A program made the position numbers and the translations under genes. Positions 7,209 to 14,295 of a DNA stretch of 18,615 nucleotides are shown here, piece after piece. Positions within the stretch are counted from its first letter, which is position 1. Every line of letters starts with the position of its first letter. The DNA is from JASHVB01 sp049522565 (GTDB lineage Bacteria > Pseudomonadota > Alphaproteobacteria > Acetobacterales > Acetobacteraceae), in the NCBI GenBank assembly GCA_049522565.1, contig JBEKNT010000095.1, forward strand, positions 1 through 18,615, written 5' to 3'. The notes under the pieces are model-generated. The model saw only the letters and a program-made list of their open reading frames with translations, was not told where the DNA came from and searched no databases.

Positions 7209-8120
7209 TCACACGTTCAAGCTGCGCGCGCGCAGGTCGCGCGCCAGATGATCCACGAAGGCGCGGATGGCCGGCGGGATCAGCCGATTGCTCGGATAGA
7301 CCGCGTAGATGCCGGCCTGCGGCGCATCGAAGTCGATCAGCACACGGGTGAGGCTGCCGTCCGCGAGAGCATCGCCCACCGCCCAGTCCGGCGCCACGGC
7401 CAGTCCCAGGCCGGTTCGCGCCGCCGCAACCAATGCCTCGAGGCTGTTGACCAGCAGCACGGGCCGGACCGGAATTTCGTGCCTGGCCGACTTGCCGCCG
7501 TCCGGCCCGGTGAACGACCAGGTGTGGGCCCAATGCATCGTGCTGAACGCGATGCAGCGGTGGTGCGCTACGTCGGCCGGCAGCGTCGGCGCACCCTGCG
7601 CGGCGAGATAGCTCGGCGCGGCGACGACGATCGGCTGCGATGTCGCAAGCCGGCGCACGACGAGACCTTCCTCGGGCTCTCGCGTGATGCGAATTGCGAG
7701 GTCGAACCCTTCGTCTACCAGACGCACCAGGCCGGCGCCTTCCACCACATCGATCTGCAATGCCGGATGGGCCGCGAGGAACGCCGGCAGCCCGGGCACC
7801 AGGTAGCGCCGGGTAAATCCCTCCGGCGCGGCGATGCGCAGCCGACCGGAGGGCGTGGTCTGGTGCGCCTGTGCTGCGTCGCGCGCGGCCTGGGCTTCCT
7901 CCAGCACACGACGGCACCGCGCATAGAAGGCACGGCCAGCTTCGGTCGGCCGCACCCGCCGTGTGGTGCGATCGAGCAAGCGAACGCCGAGCCGATCCTC
8001 CAGCGCGCGAATGGTCTCGCTGATCGAGGACTTGGCGGTGCCCAGTGTCCCGGCCGCGGCGGTGAAGCTGCCGCTTTCCACGACGCGGGCAAACGCCTCG
8101 ATGCCGGCGAAGCTGTCCAT
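7209..8120 (-). CDS. LysR-family transcriptional regulator
   Basis: This is a 303-residue LysR-type regulator. Its N-terminal winged helix-turn-helix spans about residues 1-60 (FARVVESGSFTAAAGTLGTAKSSISETIRALEDRLGVRLLDRTTRRVRPTEAGRAFY). A linker helix rich in Ala/Gln/Arg follows, then a periplasmic-binding-protein-like effector domain beginning near GRLRIAAPEGFTRRYLVPGLPAFLAAHPALQIDV. Members of this subgroup usually bind a pathway intermediate and activate adjacent genes while repressing themselves. A GTG six bases upstream is an alternative start; neither has a clear ribosome-binding site, and I chose the ATG. The gene leads the minus-strand catabolic block and is divergent from a cupin gene. 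A perfect 7+7 bp palindrome starts ten bases upstream of the ATG. Regulation of both directions is inferred, not shown. Confidence 0.92.
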   Translation of the reverse strand: MDSFAGIEAFARVVESGSFTAAAGTLGTAKSSISETIRALEDRLGVRLLDRTTRRVRPTEAGRAFYARCRRVLEEAQAARDAAQAHQTTPSGRLRIAAPEGFTRRYLVPGLPAFLAAHPALQIDVVEGAGLVRLVDEGFDLAIRITREPEEGLVVRRLATSQPIVVAAPSYLAAQGAPTLPADVAHHRCIAFSTMHWAHTWSFTGPDGGKSARHEIPVRPVLLVNSLEALVAAARTGLGLAVAPDWAVGDALADGSLTRVLIDFDAPQAGIYAVYPSNRLIPPAIRAFVDHLARDLRARSLNV

Positions 8121-8129
8121 GGCCACGAT

Positions 8130-8147
8130 TGTTCGTCACCACGAACA
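8130..8147. promoter_or_regulatory. Palindromic operator candidate between LysR and cupin genes
   Basis: TGTTCGT and ACGAACA form perfect 7-bp arms around the 4-base spacer CACC. The site lies immediately upstream of the LysR start and about 80 bases before the divergent cupin start. Its position suits autoregulation of the LysR gene and control of the cupin promoter. It is not an exact T-N11-A LysR consensus because the dyad is even-spaced, so the binding protein is an inference. Confidence 0.5.
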
Positions 8148-8228
8148 GTATGTCCAGATTCAGAGTCTCGTGGCCGCGGCAGCCCTACGCATAGGTTGCG
8201 TCCGCCAAGCAATGGAGGAGGGCTCAAG

Positions 8229-8663
8229 ATGACCAGTCAGATAGCTGTGATCGCTCAATCCAGCGGTGAGCAATTGAACATCCTGGGTACGGTGATGGTG
8301 GTGAAGTTGGATGCCGACGGCGTGTTCGTGGCGGAGAACGTCGTGCCGCCGGGTTGCGGCGCACCGCTGCACGTGCACGACGCGGAGGACGAAATCTTCA
8401 GCATCCTCGAAGGCGAATTGACGCTGATCAGCGAGGCCGGCGAAACCAAGGCGCGACCCGGCGACACGGTCTGGCTACCGCGTGGCGTGCCGCACGGCTT
8501 CCGCAATGCGACGGAGCAGACGGTGCGCGCCCTGGTATTCGCCAACCCCGGCGCGCGGATCGCCGCGATGTTTCGTCAGTTCGACCGGGCATGCTCGCTT
8601 GGCCCGGTCGTGCCGGAGCGCATTGGCGCGATCTGCGCGGAGCACGGCGTGCATTTTCAGTGA
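8229..8663 (+). CDS. Cupin-domain protein
   Basis: This 144-residue single-domain cupin has both conserved motifs. Motif 1 is G-X-PLHVHDAEDEIFSILEGE (about 44-63), with metal ligands His48, His50 and Glu54. Motif 2 is PGDTVWLPRGVPHGFRN (about 78-93), with His89. A bound divalent metal is therefore expected. Small cupins of this type serve as dioxygenases, isomerases or ligand-binding accessory proteins, and nothing here decides between them. The start has a strong GGAGGAGGG ribosome-binding site upstream. The gene is transcribed away from the LysR regulator across a 108-base promoter region with a palindrome, so it is a probable member of that regulon. The C-terminal 35 residues (AAMFRQFDRACS..) extend beyond the minimal barrel. 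Confidence 0.88.
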   Translation: MTSQIAVIAQSSGEQLNILGTVMVVKLDADGVFVAENVVPPGCGAPLHVHDAEDEIFSILEGELTLISEAGETKARPGDTVWLPRGVPHGFRNATEQTVRALVFANPGARIAAMFRQFDRACSLGPVVPERIGAICAEHGVHFQ

Positions 8664-8911
8664 CCCTGGGCGACGCGTGGCCTGCGTCATGCTGCCGGCC
8701 GGCGCTTCGCATATCATGACTGGGTTTCGCCGGCACTCTTCCGTGTCATGGCCGCCTGCGCCCGGTACTCGCCGGTGTTATGCCGTGCGAAGCCCGGCTG
8801 CCCACGACTTTGCTGCTTGCATCGAGCGAAGACGCGGGGCGCCGGGCCAAGCCCGGGCATGACCAGGACGTTGCCGAGCGACCAGTTGCAGCACTGCTTT
8901 CCGCGTGCGCC
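8664..8911. other. Gene-free convergent spacer
   Basis: These 248 bases between the cupin gene and the convergent coxG-like gene hold no supported gene. They contain short palindromes, including a GC-rich hairpin near 8842-8856 of a kind found dispersed in alphaproteobacterial spacers. No T-rich intrinsic terminator is seen for either gene. Confidence 0.55.
8836..8867. repeat. Dispersed GC-rich palindrome (RIME-like)
   Basis: CCGGGC (8842-8847), loop CAA, and GCCCGG (8851-8856) form a hairpin followed by GCATGACC. The wording GGGC-CAAGCCCGGGCATGAC resembles a dispersed intergenic element that I recall from many alphaproteobacterial genomes. The assignment is by memory of the pattern, not by comparison, and only one copy lies in this window. 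Confidence 0.35.
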
Positions 8912-9595
8912 CTAAGCGTCCTTTGCACGCAGGCCAAGCCAGCGCGCCAGTTGGCGCAGCTTCTGCTTGATCACTTCCCATAGCACGCCATGCGCGGACA
9001 GCGTTGCCGGAGCGGCTGCCGGGCGCGCCTCCAGGCCGGGCGCCGTGCGCGTTGCAGGGCTGGAAGCCGTGCTGGTTGCCGGCGTCGCCGTTGCGCGCGG
9101 TTGATCGCTTCGGGCGATGGTCGCGGCCTGCGACGGCGTGTCGTTGGCGAATTCCTCGGCCGCGCGGCGGGCGAAATCCTGCATCAGGACATTCGCCACC
9201 GCGACTCCGCCGGTGCGCGCGAAGTCTGCCAACACGCCACCAAGCTCGGCATCCGACGTCACCTTGACGATCGTCGTTTGTTCTGCGGCGTTTGCGTCGT
9301 CACGCAGTGCGAAGGCGACCTTCACGCCGATCCGCGCGGCGCGCATGTCCGCGGCGCCGCGGCCATGCAGGAAGCCGGTGTTCGCCGCGAAATCGAACTC
9401 ACAGGAGACGCGGCCCTTGAAGCTGATCTTTTTCGGGCCGAACGACACCCGCATCGCGCCGGGCCACGAGCCATCCTCGGCCTGTGGCTCGAGCACCGCG
9501 CCCGGCACGCAGCGCGCCATGCGCGGCACGTCGGCGAAGCGGCGGATCACCTCGTCGGCGTTGCCGGGAACGCGGAATTCGCCTTCGAAATGCAT
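8912..9595 (-). CDS. CoxG-type SRPBCC protein with C-terminal tail
   Basis: This 227-residue protein resembles CoxG (carbon monoxide dehydrogenase subunit G family). Residues 1-145 form an SRPBCC/START-like domain with the family pattern FEGEFRVPGNADEVIRRFADVPRMARCVPGA near the start and GRGAADMRAARIGVK in the middle. Then follow about 55 residues rich in Ala, Thr and Pro (a probable disordered linker) and a C-terminal helix VLWEVIKQKLRQLARWLGLRAKD that looks amphipathic and could touch membrane. In CO dehydrogenase systems, CoxG links the enzyme to the membrane quinone pool. Here no coxM, coxS or coxL gene is visible, so a CO role is not supported. It is the last gene of the minus-strand run below the ThDP-dependent enzyme, separated by a 112-base spacer with an inverted repeat. 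Confidence 0.85.
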   Translation of the reverse strand: MHFEGEFRVPGNADEVIRRFADVPRMARCVPGAVLEPQAEDGSWPGAMRVSFGPKKISFKGRVSCEFDFAANTGFLHGRGAADMRAARIGVKVAFALRDDANAAEQTTIVKVTSDAELGGVLADFARTGGVAVANVLMQDFARRAAEEFANDTPSQAATIARSDQPRATATPATSTASSPATRTAPGLEARPAAAPATLSAHGVLWEVIKQKLRQLARWLGLRAKDA

Positions 9596-9641
9596 CGATC
9601 AGAACTCGATCTTGTTGAGGCGCACGGCGCAGACTGTCCTG

Positions 9642-9693
9642 CCACCTGTGTCATTGCGGGGACCGCTTCGTTCCTCGCAATGACAAGAGGTGG
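9642..9693. repeat. GTCATTGCG inverted repeat element
   Basis: GTCATTGCG (9650-9658) pairs with CGCAATGAC (9676-9684), and inward pairing extends the stem by four positions, one of them a G-T wobble. Outer arms CCACCT (9642-9647) and AGGTGG (9688-9693) add a second level of symmetry. The GTCATTGCG/CGCAATGAC core is typical of a dispersed repeat seen in many proteobacterial spacers. It lies between the ThDP-enzyme stop and the CoxG-like start. Confidence 0.65.
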
Positions 9694-9707
9694 GCAGGGC
9701 ACGAACG

Positions 9708-11378
9708 TCAGCCGATCGGGCGCAGCAGCGGGGCGTGGCTTTCGATGCCGAAATGCACCTTCGCATAGGGATCGGTCGGCGTGGTCGGTGAGACGCGCGC
9801 GTCGATCAGGTACAGGCCGCCCTTGCGCAGACCCTCGGCGATTGCGCCGCCAAGCTCCGCGGCGTCGCGCAGCAGCACGCCGTCGCCGCCGAACGCCTTG
9901 GCCAGGGCGACGAAATTCGGCGACTCCCATTGCGCCAGTTTCTCATCGAAGCCCTTGGCGACCAACTTGTGCACCTCGGCGCCGTAGCCGGCGTCGTTCC
10001 ACACCACCAGCACCATTTGCATCTTGTGGCGGACGATCGTCTCCAGCTCCTGGAGGTTGAACATCAGGCTGCCGTCGCCCTCGACGGCGATGTGCTGGCG
10101 GCCGGGATTGCCGGCGCCGGTGCCGATCGCCACGCCGATCCCCTGACCGACCGCGCCGAAGCCGTAGGAGTATTGGATTTCTACTCCCTCCGGCAGCGGC
10201 GTGTACATGCCGATCCAGGAGAAGAAATGCCCCGCGCCGACGGTCAGCAGCGCGCCCTTGGGGAGCGCGGCGCCAAGGTTCCGGGCCAGCGCGCGGGGAT
10301 CGAGCCCATCCTTCGGCGCGTCGAACCGGTGCGGCGGCGCATCGAGCACGGCTTGCGTCGCCGCGTTGCGGAAACCTTCCTTGCGAACCTGCCGCGCTTC
10401 CAGCGCCTCATTGATCGCGGCCACCGCCCTGCGGCCGTCGCCCTGGACATACAGTCCGGGAATGACGCCGATTTCCTCGGGCATCGGCTTGATGTCGATC
10501 CGCGCGACTTCGGCGGACGGAAACAGCAATCCGCCTTCCGTGGTGTAGTAGCCAAGCTCGGCGCCGACACCCAGCACGAAGTCGGCATCGGCCAGCAATT
10601 GCTCGGCCGGCGCCGAGGCGAACGCGCCGGCGATGCCGATGTCCCAGGGATGGCCGGCGAAGTAGCCTTTGCCTTGCAGCGACGTTGCCAGCAGCGCGCC
10701 GACACGGTCGGCCAGCCTGACGACTTCCTGCTTCGCGTTCGCTGCCCGGGCGCCGCGGCCGGCGATGATGACCGGGCGCTCCGCGGCGATCAGCTTTTCG
10801 ATGACCGGCGCCAGCAGGTCGGGGCTGGGGGTTTCCGTGCGGGGCGGCAGGAATTGCGCGGACGGACGGTATTCATAATCCCAGTCGATGGTTTCTTCCT
10901 GCAAATGCATCGGCAGGTTCAGCACCACGGGGCCGCGGCCGGTTCGGGCGGCATAGAACGCCTCGGCGATTTCCTCCGCCATGTTGTCGAGGCTGGTGAC
11001 CGTGAAGAACCGCGCACTGCTGGCCTCGACGAAGCGGCGCTGGTCCATCGATTGCGTCTTGTTCTTCGCCCCCGGTTGGATTTCGCCGGCGATCACGACC
11101 AGCGGCGTCTTGCCGCGGTAGGCGGCGATCAGCGACGTGCCGCACTGCGTCAGGCCTGGCCCGCAGGTGACCATCGCCACGCCGATCTTGCCGGTGGTGC
11201 GGGTGTAGCCATCGGCCATCGACACGGCCATGGATTCGTGGCGGGCGTTGTACGGCTTGACGGAGGGGTTGCGACACATCGCGCACCACAGCCACATGTT
11301 GCCGTCGCCCATCAGGCCAAAGAAGTCGGTAACACCCTCGGCGATGAGGGACTGTGCGATCGCTTCGTAGGCTTTCAT
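9708..11378 (-). CDS. ThDP-dependent enzyme, acetolactate-synthase-like
   Basis: This 556-residue protein has the three-domain layout of acetolactate synthase/benzoylformate decarboxylase relatives. The pyrimidine-binding domain carries the ThDP-activating glutamate Glu48 in NARHESMAVSMADGYTR. A central domain follows (about 190-340), with IIAGRGARAANA typical of the nucleotide-fold middle domain. The pyrophosphate-binding domain has the GDG...N metal motif at 434-461 (EGDGSLMFNLQELETIV..WNDAGYG). It should bind ThDP and Mg2+ and act on a 2-oxo acid as a decarboxylase or carboligase; the substrate cannot be read from sequence. No small regulatory subunit (IlvH) is adjacent, so it is probably not the biosynthetic acetolactate synthase. 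A GGAAG sequence precedes the ATG. Its upstream spacer holds a large nested inverted repeat. Confidence 0.88.
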   Translation of the reverse strand: MKAYEAIAQSLIAEGVTDFFGLMGDGNMWLWCAMCRNPSVKPYNARHESMAVSMADGYTRTTGKIGVAMVTCGPGLTQCGTSLIAAYRGKTPLVVIAGEIQPGAKNKTQSMDQRRFVEASSARFFTVTSLDNMAEEIAEAFYAARTGRGPVVLNLPMHLQEETIDWDYEYRPSAQFLPPRTETPSPDLLAPVIEKLIAAERPVIIAGRGARAANAKQEVVRLADRVGALLATSLQGKGYFAGHPWDIGIAGAFASAPAEQLLADADFVLGVGAELGYYTTEGGLLFPSAEVARIDIKPMPEEIGVIPGLYVQGDGRRAVAAINEALEARQVRKEGFRNAATQAVLDAPPHRFDAPKDGLDPRALARNLGAALPKGALLTVGAGHFFSWIGMYTPLPEGVEIQYSYGFGAVGQGIGVAIGTGAGNPGRQHIAVEGDGSLMFNLQELETIVRHKMQMVLVVWNDAGYGAEVHKLVAKGFDEKLAQWESPNFVALAKAFGGDGVLLRDAAELGGAIAEGLRKGGLYLIDARVSPTTPTDPYAKVHFGIESHAPLLRPIG

Positions 11379-11412
11379 GTCGTTGCTTCCATCGTCCGTG
11401 ATCCCGCTGATA

Positions 11413-11547
11413 GTACACCTCTCCCGCTACGCGGGTGAGGGGCGTAACGCATGAACCGTCTGTGCGTCGCGCCCCTCACCCTCGACGCTGCCGCGTCTCG
11501 CGTCGATCCGCTTCGCGGCTCAACCCCGCGAAGCGGGAGAGGTGTAC
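11413..11547. repeat. Nested inverted-repeat element (135 bp)
   Basis: The outer arms are perfect over 16 bases: GTACACCTCTCCCGCT at 11413-11428 and its reverse complement at 11532-11547. After one mismatch the pairing continues with CGCGGG. An inner perfect 12-bp pair, GGGTGAGGGGCG at 11433-11444 and its complement at 11470-11481, is nested inside. The element ends three bases before the oxygenase stop codon. It looks like a small palindromic mobile or repetitive element and may double as a terminator for the oxygenase gene. Confidence 0.75.
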
Positions 11548-11550
11548 AGG

Positions 11551-12597
11551 TTATTCAGCCGCCGCCAATTTCGCAGCCTCCGATTCATGACCACGCTGGT
11601 GGAAGTAGTTGGCGCGATAGAACGCCAGCACCAGGTCGCGATACACCGCCGGCGGATAACGCGGCGGATTGTCGGCCGAGACACAGCTCGGCAGGCACTC
11701 GATCACGCTCGCCGGGTTCGGGCTGTGGAAATACGCGATGGAATACCGGTCGGTGCCAGACTCGTTGATCACCCCGTGCGGCGTGGATAGGAACCGGTCG
11801 TTCGACCAGCGGCGCATGATGTTGCCGAGGTTGATCAGGAAGGTGCCGGGGATGATCGGCGGCGGCAGCCACTCGCCAGAGGGCAGGCGGATCGCCAGGC
11901 CGGGCACGTCGGTGCGCGCCAGCGCGGTCATGAAGCTGTTGTCGGTATGCGGCGCGGTGCCGAAGGTGTTGTCGCTCATGTCCTCCTGCGGCGGGTAGTG
12001 CAGGAAGCGCAGGTTGGCGTGCGCCTCATTGGCGAAGAACGGGGCGAAGAAATCCTCCGGCATGTCCAGCGCCACCGCGAAGGGCGGCAGCATGCGGTCG
12101 CACATCGCCGCCAGTGCGTGGAAATACGTCATCATGTCCGCACGCATGCCCGGCACGCCGTCCGGCCACTGGTTGCGGCCACGCAGCGGCACGCCGGCGA
12201 GCACGGCCGGATGGTCGGCGTCACGGTCGTAGCTGACGAAGAAGCTCTCGTTCTGGTTCGGCTTGGTCGCCTTGTGCACGGTGGAGGCCGCCTGCACCGA
12301 GAAGTTCATCGGCAGGTAGCCGATGTTGTTCTGGTTCAGCCGGAGGGCAAGCTTGGTCTCCAGTGGCAGTGCGTGGAACCGGCGCGAGGCGGCAAACGCG
12401 CGGTCGATCACCGCCTGCGGCACGCCGTGGTTCAGCGCGTAGAAGAAGCCGATGTTCTCGCAGGCATAGCGCAGGTCTTCGGCCAAGCGCGGCAGCGCGC
12501 CGGGCTCGCCGGCGAAATACGGGCCGTAGTCGATCACCGGAATCATGCTCGCGGTGGCCGCGAGGTCCGTCACCGCGTGCTGCTTGAACAGATGCAT
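11551..12597 (-). CDS. 2-oxoglutarate/Fe(II) oxygenase, isopenicillin N synthase family
   Basis: This 348-residue cytosolic oxygenase has the N-terminal DIOX_N block IPVIDYGPYFAGEPG..ENIGFFYALNHGVPQ (19-61). Its jelly-roll core carries the Fe(II) triad His217-Thr-Asp219 and His274 (TAPHTDNSF, STPHGVIN). The 2-oxoglutarate-binding pair is Arg284-Tyr-Ser286 in DRYSIAYF. It should therefore couple 2-oxoglutarate decarboxylation to hydroxylation, desaturation or ring closure of an unknown substrate. An in-frame GTG 30 bases upstream is possible, but the ATG at 12597 is preceded by an excellent GGAGGAG ribosome-binding site and gives the usual N-terminus. It sits between pyk and the ThDP enzyme. 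The 226-base upstream spacer, with a tandem repeat and a hairpin, suggests separate control from pyk. Confidence 0.9.
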   Translation of the reverse strand: MHLFKQHAVTDLAATASMIPVIDYGPYFAGEPGALPRLAEDLRYACENIGFFYALNHGVPQAVIDRAFAASRRFHALPLETKLALRLNQNNIGYLPMNFSVQAASTVHKATKPNQNESFFVSYDRDADHPAVLAGVPLRGRNQWPDGVPGMRADMMTYFHALAAMCDRMLPPFAVALDMPEDFFAPFFANEAHANLRFLHYPPQEDMSDNTFGTAPHTDNSFMTALARTDVPGLAIRLPSGEWLPPPIIPGTFLINLGNIMRRWSNDRFLSTPHGVINESGTDRYSIAYFHSPNPASVIECLPSCVSADNPPRYPPAVYRDLVLAFYRANYFHQRGHESEAAKLAAAE

Positions 12598-12649
12598 GCC
12601 ACTCCTCCGCCCGGCGCTTTCGCGCACTATACACAGGGGGAGAGGGGTG

Positions 12650-12721
12650 CCCAGTGGGTGCCCCAGTGGGCACGAGTCCAGCGGGCATGGGTCCGGTGGG
12701 CGCGGGTCCGGATGAGCGGCT
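12650..12721. repeat. Degenerate 15-bp tandem repeat
   Basis: Three full units of 15 bases lie head to tail: CCCAGTGGGCACGAG (12662), TCCAGCGGGCATGGG (12677) and TCCGGTGGGCGCGGG (12692). A shortened unit precedes them and a decayed unit follows from 12707. Within the array, GTGCCC (12648-12653) and GGGCAC (12668-12673) can pair. It lies upstream of the oxygenase gene. Confidence 0.6.
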
Positions 12722-12743
12722 CGACCTTTGTTGTCGGCATGGC

Positions 12744-12809
12744 GGGCGCAGGCCCCGATCCACGGCTTGCAGTCTTGCCGCCAAAGTCGTGCACGGCGGG
12801 CCTGCGCCC
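12744..12809 (-). terminator. Hairpin after pyk
   Basis: A perfect 12-bp inverted repeat, GGGCGCAGGCCC (12744-12755) and GGGCCTGCGCCC (12798-12809), encloses a 42-base loop. It lies 15 bases beyond the pyk stop codon in the direction of transcription. No T-run follows, so an intrinsic terminator is only possible; a dispersed palindromic repeat is equally plausible. Confidence 0.35.
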
Positions 12810-12823
12810 ACCCTGGCGCGACC

Positions 12824-14257
12824 CTACTTCACCGACGCCACGCGCAGCGCGTTCGTGCTGCCGGAATGGCCGAACGGCACGCCAGCGGTCACCACGATCT
12901 CGTCGCCGTGCGCCGCGAAGCCCTCGGTCCGCGCCACGTGCGCCGCCCGCGTGACCGACTCCCCCATCGAATGCACGTCCGCCACCACCACCGCGTGCAC
13001 GCCCCACACCACCGCCATCCGCCGCGCCGTATCGATATGTGGCGTCAACCCGATCACCGGTGAATCCGGCCGCTCCCGCGCCACCCGCAGCGCGGTGGCG
13101 CCCGAGGCGGTGAACGCCACGATGGCCTTCGCCCCGATCGTGTGCCCCACCTGCCGCGCCGCCGCGGCGATCGCATCCGCCGCCGAATGTTCCGGCTCCG
13201 GCCGTGAAGCCTCGATCATCGCCCGCCACATATCATCCTGTTCCACCCGCGCGACGATCCGGTCCATCATGTTGACCGCCTCGTACGGATACTGTCCCGC
13301 GGCGGTTTCCGCCGACAGCATCACCGCGTCAGCGCCGTCGAACACCGCGGTGGCGACGTCCGAGGCTTCCGCCCGCGTGGGCGCCGGCGCGGTGATCATG
13401 CTCTCCAGCATCTGCGTCGCCACCACGACGGGCTTGCCCATCTGGCGCGCCAGCCGGACGATCCGCTTCTGCGCCAGCGGCACTTCCTCGGGCGGCAGCT
13501 CCACGCCGAGGTCGCCGCGCGCCACCATCACGGTGTCGGTCAGCTTGAGGATGCCGTCGAGGTTTTCCAGCGCCTGCGGCTTCTCCAGCTTGACCATGAT
13601 CCAGGCGCGGCCGGCGACCAGCTTTTTCGCCTCCAGCACGTCTTCCGGCCGCTGCACGAAGGACAGGCCGATGTAGTTGGCGCCGTGCTGCAGGGCGAAT
13701 TCCAGGTCGACGCGGTCCTTCGCGGTCAGTGCCGGAATTGGCAGCACCACGTCGGGCACATTGACACCCTTGTGATCGGATAGCGGACCGCCGACCACCA
13801 CCTCGGTCTCCAGCCCGTCCGGCCGCTTGCGTGTGACACGCAGCCGCAGCTTGCCGTCGTCCAGCAGCAACATGGAGCCGATCGCCGCGGCGGCGATGAT
13901 CTCCGGATGCGGCAGGTTGACGCGCGTGGAGTCGCCCGGCGTCGCATTCAGGTCGAGCCGGAACGGCTGGCCGGTTTGCAGGTGCACGCGCCCGCCGCCG
14001 AACGTGCCGACGCGCAGCTTGGGTCCCTGCACGTCGGCCAGGATCCCGATCGGCCGGTCGAACCGCTCCTCCAGTTCGCGGATCATGGCGAAGCGGGCGG
14101 CGTGGTCCTCGTGCGTGCCGTGGGAAAAATTCAGCCGGAACACGTCGGCGCCCGCCTGGAACAGCCGCGTCAGCACCTCGATGGTGGAGCTGGCCGGGCC
14201 GAGCGTGGCAATGATCTTGGTGCGCCGGCGGCGGCGCAGTTTGGGTTGCGTGGCCAT
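12824..14257 (-). CDS. pyk: Pyruvate kinase
   Basis: This 477-residue enzyme converts phosphoenolpyruvate and ADP to pyruvate and ATP. It shows the TKIIATLGPAS start of the barrel (13-23), the FRLNFSHG substrate loop with Arg41, Asn43 and Ser45, and the B-domain insertion (about 80-170). The active-site lysine signature IMVKLEKPQALEN has Lys223, followed by the metal/substrate segment VARGDLGVELP (246-256) and TQMLESM..PTRAEASDVATAVFDGADAVMLSAETA (281-319). The C-terminal domain ends normally. A second in-frame ATG at 14293 also follows a GGGGAG sequence and would add 12 residues. I prefer 14257, which has GAGGA upstream and gives the family-length N-terminus; this choice is uncertain. It lies 90 bases downstream of ttuD, a pairing that suits glycerate use. 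Confidence 0.95.
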   Translation of the reverse strand: MATQPKLRRRRRTKIIATLGPASSTIEVLTRLFQAGADVFRLNFSHGTHEDHAARFAMIRELEERFDRPIGILADVQGPKLRVGTFGGGRVHLQTGQPFRLDLNATPGDSTRVNLPHPEIIAAAAIGSMLLLDDGKLRLRVTRKRPDGLETEVVVGGPLSDHKGVNVPDVVLPIPALTAKDRVDLEFALQHGANYIGLSFVQRPEDVLEAKKLVAGRAWIMVKLEKPQALENLDGILKLTDTVMVARGDLGVELPPEEVPLAQKRIVRLARQMGKPVVVATQMLESMITAPAPTRAEASDVATAVFDGADAVMLSAETAAGQYPYEAVNMMDRIVARVEQDDMWRAMIEASRPEPEHSAADAIAAAARQVGHTIGAKAIVAFTASGATALRVARERPDSPVIGLTPHIDTARRMAVVWGVHAVVVADVHSMGESVTRAAHVARTEGFAAHGDEIVVTAGVPFGHSGSTNALRVASVK

Positions 14258-14295
14258 CAGGGGGGTCCTCACTGCGTCAGATCTGCGGGTCATAC

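Larger units (their letters stand above)
12598..12823. other. Repeat-bearing spacer between pyk and the oxygenase gene
   Basis: These 226 bases contain no convincing gene. They hold a degenerate 15-bp tandem array (12650-12721) and a perfect 12-bp inverted repeat (12744-12809) just beyond the pyk stop codon. One minus-strand frame reads a Pro/Gly/Thr pattern across the array, but that frame continues through the oxygenase gene in the wrong register. Confidence 0.55.

Noticed and set aside
7171..8142. A single long minus-strand frame fusing the racemase-like gene with about 320 upstream codons
   Set aside because: The upstream part is a shadow of the LysR gene in another frame. The racemase-like gene has its own ATG with AAAGGA at 7170, and the upstream peptide is Arg/Gly/Ala-rich noise.
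9708..11378. Biosynthetic acetolactate synthase (ilvB)
   Set aside because: No ilvH-type small subunit follows, and the N-terminal and substrate-site segments differ from what I expect in IlvB.
9930..11438. A 502-codon plus-strand frame opposite the ThDP enzyme
   Set aside because: It mirrors the codon structure of the real gene and shows no domain.
12221..12811. A minus-strand frame with a Pro-Thr-Gly pattern resembling a collagen-like peptide
   Set aside because: The pattern comes from the 15-bp tandem repeat, and the frame then continues out of register through the oxygenase gene.
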